NCBI GenBank assembly: GCA_009739215.1
Contig: VSJF01000004.1
Span: 1,116,001-1,180,000, forward strand
DNA from: Floccularia luteovirens
Taxonomy: Eukaryota; Basidiomycota; Agaricomycetes; Agaricales; Squamanitaceae
Length of the DNA stretch: 64,000 bases
Reading direction: 5' to 3'
Every line of letters begins with the position of its first letter. Position 1 is the first letter of the stretch. Shown here in pieces: positions 23,270 through 35,539 of the stretch. The notes beneath the pieces are model-generated. The model saw only the letters and a program-made list of their open reading frames with translations, searched no databases and was not told the DNA's origin. The position numbers were made by a program, and so were the translations under genes.

Positions 23270-26200
23270 TTAGAACATATCAATATTGACAGACCCATAG
23301 ACATTTGCGTAAGATAACAAACCAGTTGGTCGCAGTGCATCATATTTATCTGAAGTTATGATTAACATGAGATTCTCTTAAAGCGGAACGCAAACACCGA
23401 CCAGAAGATTGTGGACCTCTGCCATCATCATCTGCGGCGAATGTACCAGACTTCATTTGTGCAAAGACATTGGCTGGGGCTGTATTACTATTAGTCGCAG
23501 GTTGCATGGGCTGGTTTGTCGGTGACGATAACATGTTAGTGAAAGCGGTTTGACTTAGACCAGGATTGAAGTTTGAAGTATCTAGACAAGGTTGTGGTGA
23601 TTAAATGATTCTCTCTTTTGTATTAAAAAAAGGTTATTACTGGACATGTTATTTTGAACTTGACCAAAACCTTCATTATTCTGGAAAGTTGGAACAGTGT
23701 TGTAATTGGAGAACGGTAAACCAGTGGTTTGGGAAGGAATCATCTGAGAAACAGGCATGGCTGTGTGCTGCATTTGCATAGGTTGAGGTCCAGAAATGCC
23801 TGTGGGTTGTTGACTCAAGAAAGATGGCGGGGTTAGTGCATTATTGAAGGGTGAGATGTTGCTTCCTGGCCTGGTCGGAACGAAACTGTTGAATCCTGTT
23901 TGAGTTGGTATGAGAGGCTGCAACAATCCCTGGTTAGCTGGGACAGGAGCATAAGGACCCCTAGGTCCGCTATTGAGCAACGGTTGGGGTGAGGAAGAAA
24001 AAAGCGGCATCTGTTGATTCTGTAACTGTTGTCCGACAGGAGCTGGAGAAGACGAGAGAACGAGGCTGGCTTGATAGCCGGGGTTAGGAGGCTGAGGCCC
24101 GAGTACAGGAGGGCTTGATGGAGGAACGCTGGCAGGTGTTGAGGACTTCCGCAATTCACTCAAGCGCGCAAGCTGGTCAAATACATCTGACTCCGTCTTT
24201 TTGGCGAGGGATGTTGTGGGTTGAGAAGGCTGCACCAAGGGAGCCGGAGGATTGGATGTTCTGGATGCTTTTAATTCAGCCATAGCTGGGGGGGCAGCAA
24301 CTGGCGGTATAGACGGTGGTCTGGGTGTGGTTGGGGGAGGAGTTCCAACTAGAGGCTTGGTTGAGCTTGGCCGGTTTGTCCATGCATCATCCTCAAATCC
24401 ATTCGTGGTCTGATTGACTGAACCCGTCTTGGGTGTAGCTTGAGGTCCAGCTGAAGATGGGCGACCAGGTACTGCTTGTGGTGAACTTGTCCGTTGAATG
24501 TGCTCCGAGGTAGTAGAAATAGCACTCAAATCTACATTGGACGGAACGCTTTTGCTCGGCTGGGGCCTACCGCGCCTAGGATTTTTCAGAACACCTCCAG
24601 GTCCGGCAAAAAGGTTTGGAGGAGTTCGTCGAGCGCTTACACCGTCTTGGTCTTGCAACTGCCTAGCTAACTCCTCATCACGTCGTATTTGCTCTTGATT
24701 ATGAAGGTTTGGTTTCACAAGGTTATCCGTTGGTTTCCTCTTCTCGATAGCCTTTGTAATTCGAATAATGTCACCCTCACGGACGCCAATGGACCTCATG
24801 GTGCCTTCCGTAATATCGGATAGGATGGTCTCATCGATTTTGTCCCTTTCAAAGGCTGTAGCATAGCGTGTACAATCATCCAAGTCGCATCCAGCTGACA
24901 AGAAAAAGTCGAACCAGTCGATTCTTGGGGCCTTTTTCTGAGGAGGTACTGTCGTTGGCTTGGCGTTTGTTGAAGGGGGTGCGCTGGTACTAGGTCTTGA
25001 TAACGCCAAAGGAATATCGTCTTCTGATATTGCTGGAGTTGTACCGTTACGTGACTTTCTGCCCATGATTTTTTCAACATAGCGCATGTCATCAAGTGAC
25101 ATTTTCTCCGAAGGAACTTCCACAATGACCCCATTGATCTTATGGAGCCGAAGTTTGCCGCTATTAAATCCAAGGAAAGCAGCCTCTACACGGAATTGAC
25201 CGCTGCGATCGTGCCACACACGAGTCTTCTCCGGTGGAGGACCTGGCAGAGGCTTGTTAAATGATGATGAGAGTAGCTATTAAATACTCACGAGTCGTTT
25301 CAGAAGATGATTTACCAGAGCTGGAAGACGTATTATCAACCGATTTTTTTGCGCTTGAGCTGAAAAAGAATCAGCAATGATAAACAAATAAGCGTTCCAA
25401 CTCACAAGGATGACGGGGGAGGAGGCTGATCCGTAGTACTATTAGGATCTGCTGCCTTGCGCCTTGCACGTTCAGATTCTGCAGCTGCTGCAAGTTTTGC
25501 TTGTTGACGCAACTCTGCCTTCTTACGCTCTTTCTCAGCACGTAATCTCAGATCTTCTTGTCGTTCCTCCTCCTCTTGTTGCTGACGGCGGTCATTCCCG
25601 TTTTGAGTCACTGGCGTTGAGGTGGCAGCGGGACGGGTACGTTCAGCTCTCTCTTGCACCTTTTCGGGGACTGGTGTGGAAACACTGCTGGATGGATGGT
25701 TTGTGATAGCCTGTCATGCGAAGGAGTAAGTGTATAGTTCAATATAAAAGTAAACTATTTTTACTTCAAGGTACGAAGCAGGCACAACTCCCTCCAAACC
25801 CTTGGAATTTCGACATTTCCACCATTCATCTCCATCAATCTCGAGTACGGTCAACTGTTCTCCCTCAATTACCGAAAGTTCATCATCTCCAGCAGCAGTG
25901 AAGTCGTATAGTGCCTGTGCAATCTGTTGACCATTGGCATCGGCAGATTTGGTTGCAAAGCTGTTCGAATTACGTGTTTCATCTTCCTCATCTTGATCCT
26001 CATCGTCCTGTCGAGGAATAATAACAGGAGAAGCTGGAGAAAAGTGAACTGTAACTTTCTTCGACTCCTTGACTGGGGGCACGGAGCGTGGTGGGGAAGT
26101 TGATTCGACATCATCTTGAGATTCAGATTCGGCTGGTGTGGACAAGGCTTTCGATGAGTACACTTTGGCCATTATCTCTTCAGCGTTATCCTTGGAACCA

Positions 26201-27133
26201 GCATTGAAGTGAAGGCTGATAGGGGAAGAGCCACCAATATTGAGATGAAGATGTTTGGTCTTTTCTATTCTGATGTCGGTGACCTGAGTTGTCTGCCACT
26301 TCTGAACAGGAGTCTGTATACAGTAGTGTTACGATTTTTGTTGATATATGAATATCATTTCGTACCTTGTCTGCCTCACTTGCAAAGAAGACAGCTCCAT
26401 TTCCAACACCTAACGTTCCTTTCTTCTTCTTTCCTTTCTTATCAATCTCCGATATTGACCACGTCTTGATATCGTCGGCAGTAACTTTAGAAGAAGCAAC
26501 CCTATCAGCAGGGTCTACGTAAGGTGCTACAGGGCGTGGGGGCTGGAGATACTCAGTAAATATAAGCAGTATCTCGAAATTAATTCGGCTTACCGATGGT
26601 GGCACGATGATTGACGGGGTTGTGTGAGATTCACTTTCGCTGGCTTCCTCTACGTAATTTCCCGGGATATAGCCTGCCCTGCCTTCATCAGCCTGACTTT
26701 GAACAAGAAGCCAGTCCTCCTCCTTTTCGAATACAAGTAATATTTCGTCTTCATGGACGGAGAGTTCTCCCGGAGCAGCCGCTTCATAGTCATATATAAC
26801 CTTCACAGTTGATTTATGCTCGGCCTAGAACAGTTAATGGACAATATAACCAGAAAGGCAAGAACAACAGACCTGTTCAACATACGCAGCTGGAACAAGA
26901 CCAATTGGACTTTCTGCCTCTTGAGAGTCGCCCTTGACTTTGACTTTCCACCAACTATCGTGGATTGAGAAATTTTAAAAAAAGATGAGTAAAAGTACTG
27001 ACTCTTCATCGACCTTTTCAAGAAGAAACAGAATTTGGTCCTCTTTGATGGCTATCTCGTCATCAGATTGGGGGTCGTAGTCATAAGAGGCCTTGAGGAC
27101 AGCGAGGTATTTGTCTGGATCTTGGGTTCCCAT
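23270..27133 (-). CDS. SLA1: Sla1-like endocytic adaptor (three SH3, SHD1, SHD2, LxxQxTG-type repeats)
   Basis: Links cargo, clathrin and the Pan1/End3 and Las17 actin machinery at endocytic sites. SH3-1 starts right at the N-terminus (MGTQDPDKYLAVLKASYDYD), SH3-2 at KVIYDYEAAAPGELSVHEDE, and SH3-3 at IAQALYDFTAAGDDELSVIE. A charged coiled-coil-like segment is followed by SHD1 (WHDRSGQFRVEAAFLGFNSG, the NPFxD-binding fold) and SHD2 (RIDWFDFFLSAGCDLDDCTR, SAM-like). The tail is Pro/Gln/Ser/Thr-rich with repeats of the Sla1 type (LIPTQTGF, MIPSQTTGLPF, LSQQPTGI). The last exon ends SVNIDMF. Its in-frame junction uses donor GTCGGT, one codon before a decoy GTGTTT. Full length, about 1,100 aa. 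Divergent from eRF3 (277 bp). Confidence 0.94.
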
Positions 27134-27410
27134 ATGTTGAGTGGGATACTGTTTAGAGAGAATGGGAAGTAAGAGCGAGAGGTGTGTTGCAACAAGCAGA
27201 CAGTATAATTATCTGGGTCCTCCCATGTGGTTAATGATACACATATGTAAGCACACTGATAAGGCAAGTCCCAGAGGGAGTCACCACTTAGTCTGTGCTC
27301 TCATCTTGTTCACTATATAGATTTCATTGTAAGCTACTATCATTTCTTTGTTACTTATCATCACTCAATCCAATCAACGTTAGCTTTTCTTCAATTTAAT
27401 TTCAACTGAA

Positions 27411-29457
27411 ATGAGTAAACTCAACGCTACTGCCTTCGAATTTGTACCAGGAAAAGGTTTTGCTGTTCCTTCACAGCAGGGACTACCCCCTAAACCTTTG
27501 GAAAGGCCCGAGCAATCCGATGCTCCTCGATCCGCACAAACAATCTCTCTGAATATTGGTGGTGCCAAAACACAATCTGTCCCCACCAGTGATCCCCCAC
27601 CAGTGCCCCCAGAACATCCAGCTCCAAAACCATCCGCTGTAAATACCCAGAAAATACCATCGGAATCTCCTGCTCCGCCTGTTGGATCAAGAACCTTTAC
27701 AACAGAAAAGTCGAAAACAGATACTCACGCTATTGCCCTGGAAGTCAAGGCTCTAGCTGATCAAACGGTCTTAGAAGATCTTTTTGGATCTGGTGAGTTC
27801 ATCTCTATTTCGAAGTTTTCACTTTTTTACACACTCTGGTAGTGAAAGAACATCTGAATATTGTGTTCATTGGTCATGTCGACGCCGGCAAAAGTACCAT
27901 GGGAGGCAATATACTCTTCATTACTGGTACGGTAGACAAACGCACGATGGAAAAATATGAGCGCGAGGCAAAAGAGGCAGGCCGTGAATCCTGGTACCTC
28001 AGTTGGGCACTAGACTCAACCCCTCAAGAAAGACTGAAAGGAAAAACAGTAGAAGTAGGACGAGCTTATTTTGAAACTGAACAGCGCCGATATACAGTTC
28101 TTGATGCTCCGGGACACAAAACGTTCGTTCCATCGATGATATCGGGGGCAGCGCAAGCTGATGTCGCTATACTTGTCATTTCCGCACGGAAGGGCGAATT
28201 CGAAACAGGATTCGAGAAAGGTGGACAAACCCGAGAACATGTCATGCTGGTTAAAACTGCGGGTGTATCGAAGTTAGTCGTCGCCATCAACAAAATGGAT
28301 GATATCACCGTCAACTGGGACAAGGCCCGATACGATGAGATCAAAGAAAAAATCACACCTTTTATCAAAATGGCTGGTTTCAACATCAAAAAAGACGTCA
28401 CATTTATACCCGTATCAGCTTACAAGGGCACTAATCTTAAAGAACCAGTAACTAAGGCAGAATGTTCATGGTGGGAGTAAGTGCAAGATCTATGGCTCTT
28501 CTACTTGTTTCCTAATCTTCTATGCAAGTGGTCCATCTTTTCTAGGACTAATGGATAACATGCCCATGGTTGATCGCAAGATAAATGCGCCACTCATGAT
28601 GCCCATCTCGGAGAAATATAAAGATATGGGAACAATTGTCGTAGGAAAACTTGAGTCTGGCCACATTCGAAAGAATGACACGCTCTACCTCATGCCAAAC
28701 AAAGCTGTAGTTGACGTTGCTGCTATCTACAACGAAATGGAGGACGAAGTAGATGCAGCATTTTGCGGAGACAATGTTCGCATACGCTTGCGTGGCGTCG
28801 AGGACGAGGATATATCTCCTGGTTTTGTTTTGTCCAGCTTCCAAAAACCTATACATGCTGTGCGTCAATTTGAAGCACAATTAGCAATTCTCGAGCACAA
28901 AAGTATAATATGCGCTGGATATTCTGCTGTACTCCATGTACATACACTTGCAGAAGAAGTGACATTACCTGTGAGCACGGTTGTATATATGTTTCACTAT
29001 TATTCATTTCTCCGTGTTTAGGCCCTGCTACACTACTTTGATAAAGCTACTGGCCGCAAATCTAAGAAACCTCCGCAATTTGCAAAGAAAGGTGTGTAAA
29101 CCTCCTCTCCATATTAATTGCACGAGTGTGCTAGCATACCCACAGGTCAAAAGATAGTTGCGCTTGTCGAAGCTGTTGCACCTATCTGTGTTGAAAGGTT
29201 TGTCGATTATCCTCAACTCGGTCGTTTCACTCTTCGCGACGAAGGTGCGCCATTCAGTAATCTTAAATTTTATGCGAGACTCAACATTTGTAGGGAGGAC
29301 AATTGCCATTGGAAAGGTGTGTAGAGCTGGTCATGTGTTATTTACCTCGAAACTTATTGCGTTGACACAGGTCACAAAACTCATTGAGGGAAGGTCAGGA
29401 GTAGACGAAATTAATGAGGGGGTAAATCACCTAACAGTAACCGGAAGCACTGCATAA
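27411..29457 (+). CDS. SUP35: Translation termination factor eRF3 (Sup35), short N-terminus with PAM2 motif
   Basis: A GTPase that works with eRF1 in stop-codon recognition. The protein opens MSKLNATAFEFVPGKGFAVP, a textbook PAM2 motif (LNxxAxEFVP) for binding the MLLE domain of poly(A)-binding protein. The N-domain is only about 120 residues, Pro/Ser-rich, with no Gln/Asn-rich prion repeats such as yeast has. The G domain carries the P-loop FIGHVDAGKSTMGGNIL, DAPGHKTFVPSMISGAAQAD and INKMDD (NKxD). Domains 2 and 3 follow (DNMPMVDRKINAPLMMPISE, then VKLLEG-like GKVTKLIEGRSGVDEI at the end). About six introns; one starts after WWGA-type CSWWE and rejoins as DGPSFLGLMDNMP. All joins are in frame. 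Intact. Confidence 0.95.
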
Positions 29458-29722
29458 ACCAACCCTTGAATGTATTGATGTATTGTAATGTGCATTGTTG
29501 ACGATTCATCTGTAACTTTGTATACGTTAGGACTTCGATGATCATATGTACAAGGATTAAGTGTAATCATCGAAAACTTCGAGCATTTGCTCTTGTGGGC
29601 CGAGTTTGCTTACATGACTGCACATGCTTCAGCTCTTTGTCATAACATTCTTGCCATGATTAGTTTTGTCATGCTCTTCTTTCTTACTTTAAAATTTAAG
29701 GTCTATCTGGGCACCAACTCCT

Positions 29723-32700
29723 ATGGGTTCCACGCAAGCTAGAAACAAGGAAGGACTCGCTCAAGCGCTCTCAGAAGGGGGTTGCCTCTTTGAATCTGGT
29801 AAAAGTTCAACTCCTTCGTTAGACTTGAAGTCTGTGTTGGAGAAGCGCTTATCAACTTATTATGACAAGCTGGGCAAGGTCTATGACTCAGTCAGGCTGT
29901 CCACAGTTGAAGAGCTTCAATTCAGAACAGCGACCGAAGCTTTGTCTGTTATTGAGAAGATAAATAATATCTTGGCAAATGACGATGGGGCAGAATCTCA
30001 AAACACTGCTCTGGGAGTTAGGGATTTGGCAGAATTGCGCACTCTGCAATCCTTAGTCTTCAAATGGGGAATAGAGCTTCTTCTAGATCGTGCGGTCAGT
30101 CGATGGACCTCTTCAACCGGCCCTCACAAGGTCACAGATGTACCAACTTACCTTGAAGATGGCGAACTGTTGTCTGATCTCGTTTTTCGCGTTTACTCGC
30201 TCTTGTATCCAGCTGGTGCTAAATCACGACCCTCACAAACTGTGGTCGCTACACTCTTCCTAACACGCCATGTAACGGACATCCTCAGGGTATCCCTAGT
30301 ACTGGGATGGCTTCCGAAAAATCAAGCGACAGAAATATCAAGGCCGCTTGAAGAAATACGTTCCTTAACATTACAATTTTTGTCGATGTATGTAATGTTG
30401 CCTTATCCTGATCACTTAAACTTATATACGTTCAGTTTGCCATCTGCTCAAGCCATAACATCTTTAGGTACAATACTCTCATCAAACCCACCTGCCTACG
30501 CACGGAAGCCATGTACTTTCCTCCTAGGCAGACAATTACTAAGACCCGATGGTGTGCGGGGATTGTGCGAAGCTGTATTTGGTTTAGATGATACATTGGA
30601 TGACACCTCTCTCGAAAAGTTTGAGCACATCGCTCGAGTGCTTATTTCTGTACCAGCGAACACCAAACCAGAGGTTAGTACATCTACGAATATGTTTATA
30701 CCTCTGACTATATTTGCAGACATACTTTGAATACATTGTTCCACGCATCACATCTCTATTGACCGACTCTAGAGTGCCAGCTAGCTACATACGAGCAGCC
30801 TCTTTTGCAATGTCCTGCATGCTGTCCACAGGTGACAACCAATCGGGTGTCTGGTCCATTCATCAGCAATTAGCTTCAGCTATAATCAAGTCAATTCTAC
30901 ACAAACCCTTCTTCCGCGAAACCGATATCACCGCCGATACCGTACCAAGTGAACAACCAGAATTTGACATCTCGCGCGCGTTGTCAAGTATTATAACTCT
31001 CATATCAAATACAGATCCCTCCCCCCCATTCATTGCCAACCTCATATCCCCTATCTTTTCTAAGCTATACTCATTGATGTACTATCTGGACAATCAAAAG
31101 ACTTCAGACCCAACCTTAAAGGAATCTTTACGAGGTGTTCTAGTCACCTGGGGTAAAATCATCAGCATGTCGGAGGGCATTGACATACTGTGGTCAATAT
31201 TAAACCAGGGCAAGGCGGATCGGTGGAAGACTGACTTGGAAGGCCATATCCAAGTCTTACTTGAGTAAGTCATATAAATTATTGTGTACCGCATTGGTTT
31301 AATGTTGATATAAGGAGTGATGGACCAATTCAACCACTGCTAGTTATGCCCAACCCAAAATCAAACCATGATACGTCAGATGACGACTTCGATTTCGATA
31401 TTAACCTATTTAACCAGTTCCCTGACCCAATTCATTTTGTACAATACCTAAAAAGTATCGATCGTGCAGACATAGCATCCGACATCTTCGTCAAATTACT
31501 TGAAATTTATCATCACCAAAAATCCAGCTTCGAAGATCCCATGCGGTAAGGCGCACCTCCATCGAGACACTTGATACACTGACACCTTATCAGAACGATG
31601 TTAAACCTTCAAATAATCATACAGATGCAAAGCCACCTGTCTAATACTACAACCTCAAACATCCTACGAAAGCCAAATCACATCTTAACATTCATCAAGC
31701 ATGTCCTTAGTTCAACTTCCGTGTCTCGTCAAGACGAGGTTAACGAGGTCAATCACAAATCACCGCTGAATTTTTCTCTCAAGCAAGAGAAAAAATCGTT
31801 AGATGACGAAGACAGTGATGACGATATACCGGACTCCGAGATTTTAGGTCCAGATGACGAGATGCTTGAGACAGCTATTAATTTACTTTTGTCTGTCCTC
31901 GAAGGTGAGTTATTTCATTCTAGGCACCTGATGTCACAGTTAAAAATCTTAGCAGCTAACGACGATCTACATGCTGAAATGACGCATATATTGAATGATA
32001 TATTCACATTACTTGAACCACTGACGAGCAATGGATCATCATCGATAAGGTTGATTGCGCGAGAAGCAAGGATGGTAATCACCGCACGCCTGGCGTCGTC
32101 GAGCACCTCGAGGACAAACCGATCGAAAAGGGATGAAGCCGAGAGTGTACAGGAAATTTATCAAAAAGCGCTCAAACTTTTGCAAGATCCAATTTTACCT
32201 GTACGTGCCCATGGTCTACTGTTATTGCGGTCGCTTGTCAGTCCATCCACCAGCAAAGGCAAAAATAGCCAGAAATCAATGGATCCTGCTCTCGCTCCCG
32301 CTCTTCTTTCCATTTTCCTTCAATCCATACAAGACGACGACTCCTACATTTATCTAAATGCTGTCCAAGGCCTGGTTGCAATGGCTGATAGATTTGGCAA
32401 AGATGTGCTGAAAGGATTGATAAAGGATTACGCCGATGGTTTGGAAGGTCGAGATGAAAGCAACATCACACAAACGGATGTCGATGTTCGACTTCGGGTT
32501 GGTGAAGCTTTAAATACCATCATTAAGGCGGTCAGGGGACTCCCTTGGGCTATACAGTTAGTATACTTTGTGAAACAAGTGACAATCAACCTAACGAATC
32601 CTTCCAGCTGATCTCCTGGTTCCTCGCCTTCTCTTGACGGTTAGGTCTCACCATGTACCGATCGCACTCCGTACATCGTCTCTATCTTTGCTAGCAGAAT

Positions 32701-33131
32701 GCGTCAATACGTACTCGTTGGCAATATTACCATATGTCGAGGAACTATCGAGTTCTATGATTGATTTATTACAAATCGAAAGCGAGCGTATGGACTTCAA
32801 AAAGCCCACGGAAGCTGAGGTCAATGCGGAATCGCAATCTGGTGATCTACTGGATTCTCGTCCAATGTCAACTAATTCGAAACTACCCCTGTTTCGTCGA
32901 GCTGCTTTGCATTTACTCGCGATTCTAATCCGGGAAACAACGAAGCAACTGCACGAAAATGCCTCACGGACATCGTCGATACTTCATTCTTCTGGTTCTT
33001 GGCTACACCGGCTGAGGATAATATTAAGATATATTTCATCAACAGATAAGGATAATGTAGCAAAGATGATGGCAGGTGAAGCCAAGGAAGGATTGGAACA
33101 ACTACAGAAGGAACTGAATGTTCATGATTGA
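29723..33131 (+). CDS. RTP1: Rtp1/TANGO6-like HEAT-repeat protein (RNA polymerase II nuclear import)
   Basis: All-helical HEAT-like protein of about 1,050 aa. In yeast Rtp1 helps assembled RNA polymerase II reach the nucleus. Conserved-looking blocks are LKSVLEKRLSTYYDKLGKVY, LISVPANTKPE, TYFEYIVPRITSLLTDSRVP with SYIRAASFAMSCML, PILPVRAHGLLLLRSLVS, YIYLNAVQGLVAMADRFGKD and, near the C-terminus, RSHHVPIALRTSSLSLLAEC. An acidic linker (DDEDSDDDIPDSEILGPDDE) lies at about 31800-31860. There are few introns compared with neighbours. The last junction is odd. The donor at 32557 (GTTAGT) and the obvious acceptor at 32607 give a frame that stops at once. The family-like frame (DLLVPRLLLTVRSHH) is one base off. 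Using the TAG at about 32645 instead restores frame but drops that block. Confidence 0.85.
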
Positions 33132-33337
33132 AAACTTCAATTAATATTTAGATGTGTACCCCGTATCTGTCTCAGACGTGGTGATCTTTAAACAACTGAG
33201 TCAATGAAGGGTAAGTTGATATAGGTTCCATAGCCGGTTAAGGGACTATTTCCAATCACAAATCATGAAGTTGGTTATGTTCAATGCTTTGTATCAGAGG
33301 AACCAATTGTAACAATATCGACTGAGGCTAATTGAAA

Positions 33338-33930
33338 TCAGGAGATAACCATTGGATTCTGGGGGTTACTGGCTACAAGGATTACCTCATCCACCCTCTT
33401 TCTAAAACCCTCCCATTTCGTGTTGCCAACAAGAAGAAATAGTGAGCGGTCACTTTCTGGGTCACTTGGGAACTCGAGTTTCAGGAATGGGTTGGATATA
33501 GAGGAGTAATATGCCATGTGTAACGCTTTGAACACCTAAATAAACCAAGTAGACGTCATCCGGGAAGTATGTATAGATGTACCCACCATAGAGACTTCAA
33601 TATCGCGCACGACAGCGTCAGTCAACGCCAACCCGAGTACGATTTTGACCTTTAAGGGTGTGATGTAGCCATACACGGCAACATCTTCCATTGAATACAA
33701 GAGCCCCAAATAGCTTTCTTTCCCGGATACTACTGCGAGGATATCAAAATATGTTTATAGTGTAGCAAGAATTTGTGCGAACTTCGTTCTTCAATCACAT
33801 CCAAGCTCGTGTGCGCGATATAATGATATTTGATTGTATTTTCTCCATGTTTATCGAAGGTTCGAATCAATATGGGGTGATTTTGGGGAGAAATGAAAGC
33901 AACCGCGTTCACGCGTAGATTAGTAGGCAT
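33338..33930 (-). CDS. TRAPPC2L/Tca17-like TRAPP-complex subunit (sedlin fold)
   Basis: A longin-fold subunit of the TRAPP vesicle-tethering complex at the Golgi. Exon 1 gives MPTNLRVNAVAFISPQNHPI and KYHYIAHTSLDVIEER, both typical. Exon 2 gives SGKESYLGLLYSMEDVAVYG and the strand YITPLKVKIVLGLALTDAVV. Exon 3 gives VFKALHMAYYSSISNPFLKL and KWEGFRKRVDEVILVASNPQ. The introns are about 50 nt each (donor A|GTTCGC near 33782, ATG|GTGGGT near 33587). The length of about 160 aa fits. It is convergent with Rtp1 and lies head-to-tail with the peroxisomal carrier gene, 167 bp away. The gene is intact. Confidence 0.9.
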
Positions 33931-34097
33931 GAAAACGATGTGACAACAGGCCAAACCACAAAATTGGTATATTTGCCTTTGTATGGTTGACATTAGAAAA
34001 CAGTATTGTAGATAGATATAGATGAACATGCTTTACGAAGGAGTGGCTGTTATCTAAATACTAGACTAATGTACAGCTCGTACGAAGTACGGAACAT

Positions 34098-35433
34098 TTA
34101 TGCCTTCACCAAGGGGGAGATAGCCCGCTTGGTGATCTCGAAGATTCTTCTCTGTCCCGCGAAGAGGATGGCAGCAGTCAACACACTTTGAATTATCTTG
34201 CTTTCAATACCTTTATACAGCCCTAAAACACCCTCTTCCCGTAGGATAGTCAATACCCCATCTAAGGAGGATTTGTACCTCGTAGCCTCCGCAGATCCGG
34301 CTTGGAGTCTGCTTTTGACAACACTGTTTACGAAAATCAGCCATTGTTAACACGAATCCTATCAGGAGAAACGAACATGTATGGATAGGTCGCAGAAGTT
34401 GCAACTAAGTACATTGGAATCGTTGGTCAGAGTCGCGTTTACTCAAAGTGAAAGGTTATATATACCTAGCTTAGACAAGGCTCCAAGTACGAAGAAGTCC
34501 ATATCAGCGAGCACAGCAACTGCCGCAACTGAGCCAGCAGCACGTAATTTATTGGTTCGTCGAGCAATTAAGCGATTTTTCAGCTGTTCGAACACGGTAT
34601 ACTGAAGCACCGGATTGATGACCAACACCAGAGCAGGGCTTATGCCCCTCCAAAGCGCGCTTGAATTTAGGATGAGTTAAGTTCAAATCCTGATGATATG
34701 GTGAACGAGAGTCTCACCCGATACCATCCTTTGCAATGAAGGTTCTGGAGAGTCTCAAAGAATCCAAGCTTCTTGACAACAGTAGATTGGGAGTTGTCAG
34801 GACTCTTGGATTTCACGGTTTGTAAAGTTTGTATGACCCATATTGGATTGCTTATAATGGTCGTTGCTGAACCTAAGAAGTAAATGTCAGCTAGACTGAA
34901 GTCATAATATAGGACATCAAATGGTGCACACCTGCAATCATGCCCGTGAGCATGGACTCTAAAGTATTGAGAGCTTTCCCTCCAGCTTTCGAGCGAAGAA
35001 TTATTTCGCGAGACCTTTCGTAGAAATAGTAGTATACTCTGTTCAAATCATGGTTTTTTGAGTACCTATGCAAAATAAGAAATCTTTGCTCGTACCCATT
35101 GGTCACTGCGATACCGAGAAGACTTGAGTTTAGACCACTGTAGAGACCCAATACTCCTTCCTGTTTGATAGTGTCAACAGCTACCTGGTAAGCCGACTTG
35201 AAACCATATCAGTGAGTTGAATGCAGTAGGCATCAGTTATTGACATACTTTTTGTTCATTCTTGCTTTCGACTGCTGCACGGGTAGAGAGAAAAGTAAGA
35301 GGACTTGAAGACGTGTTTGAGGTCAACTAAGTTGATTGATAGCAGAATCTCGATCGGGGGCTTACTAAGTTGCCGTCATTGCAACTATGCCTCCAGCGGC
35401 ACCAGCAACGGAATGTATCGCAGAGTCACTCAT
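34098..35433 (-). CDS. Mitochondrial-carrier-family protein, PMP34/PMP47 peroxisomal nucleotide carrier type
   Basis: Six-helix carrier. Members of this subgroup exchange ATP, CoA or related nucleotides across the peroxisomal membrane. The start is MSDSAIHSVAGAAGGIVAMT. Carrier signatures are TYPLTFLSTRAAVESKNEQK (repeat 1), SNPIWVIQT (repeat 2) and ATYPYMVVKSRLQ (repeat 3). Subgroup marks like PMP34 are TNGVYYYFYERSRE, ALWRGISPALVLVINPVLQY and GLYKGIESKIIQSVLTAAIL. Introns are short. One is a multiple of three and mimics coding sequence between TNG and VYYYF. One exon is broken: after KKLGFFETL the conserved RTFIAKDGIGALWRG is one base out of frame, with a surplus base among positions 34744-34747. 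Without it the protein is full length (about 320 aa). Confidence 0.88.
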
Positions 35434-35539
35434 GGCTGGATTGTGGACGCAAAGTAGGAAGAAGAGCGAACGAGAGACCGGTGAGAGGAAGACAATTTTA
35501 AGTGAGACAGAATCACATGTCAGCTGTCTAGGTAGTTTA

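Noticed and set aside
23380..23410. Premature stop at the Sla1 C-terminal splice junction.
   Set aside because: The donor GTCGGT, three bases upstream of the decoy GTGTTT, gives SSDKYDALRPTG in frame.
34980..35130. Extra 17-residue insert in the peroxisomal carrier between TNG and VYYYF.
   Set aside because: It is a 51-nt intron (GTACGAG...GAACAG) whose length is a multiple of three.
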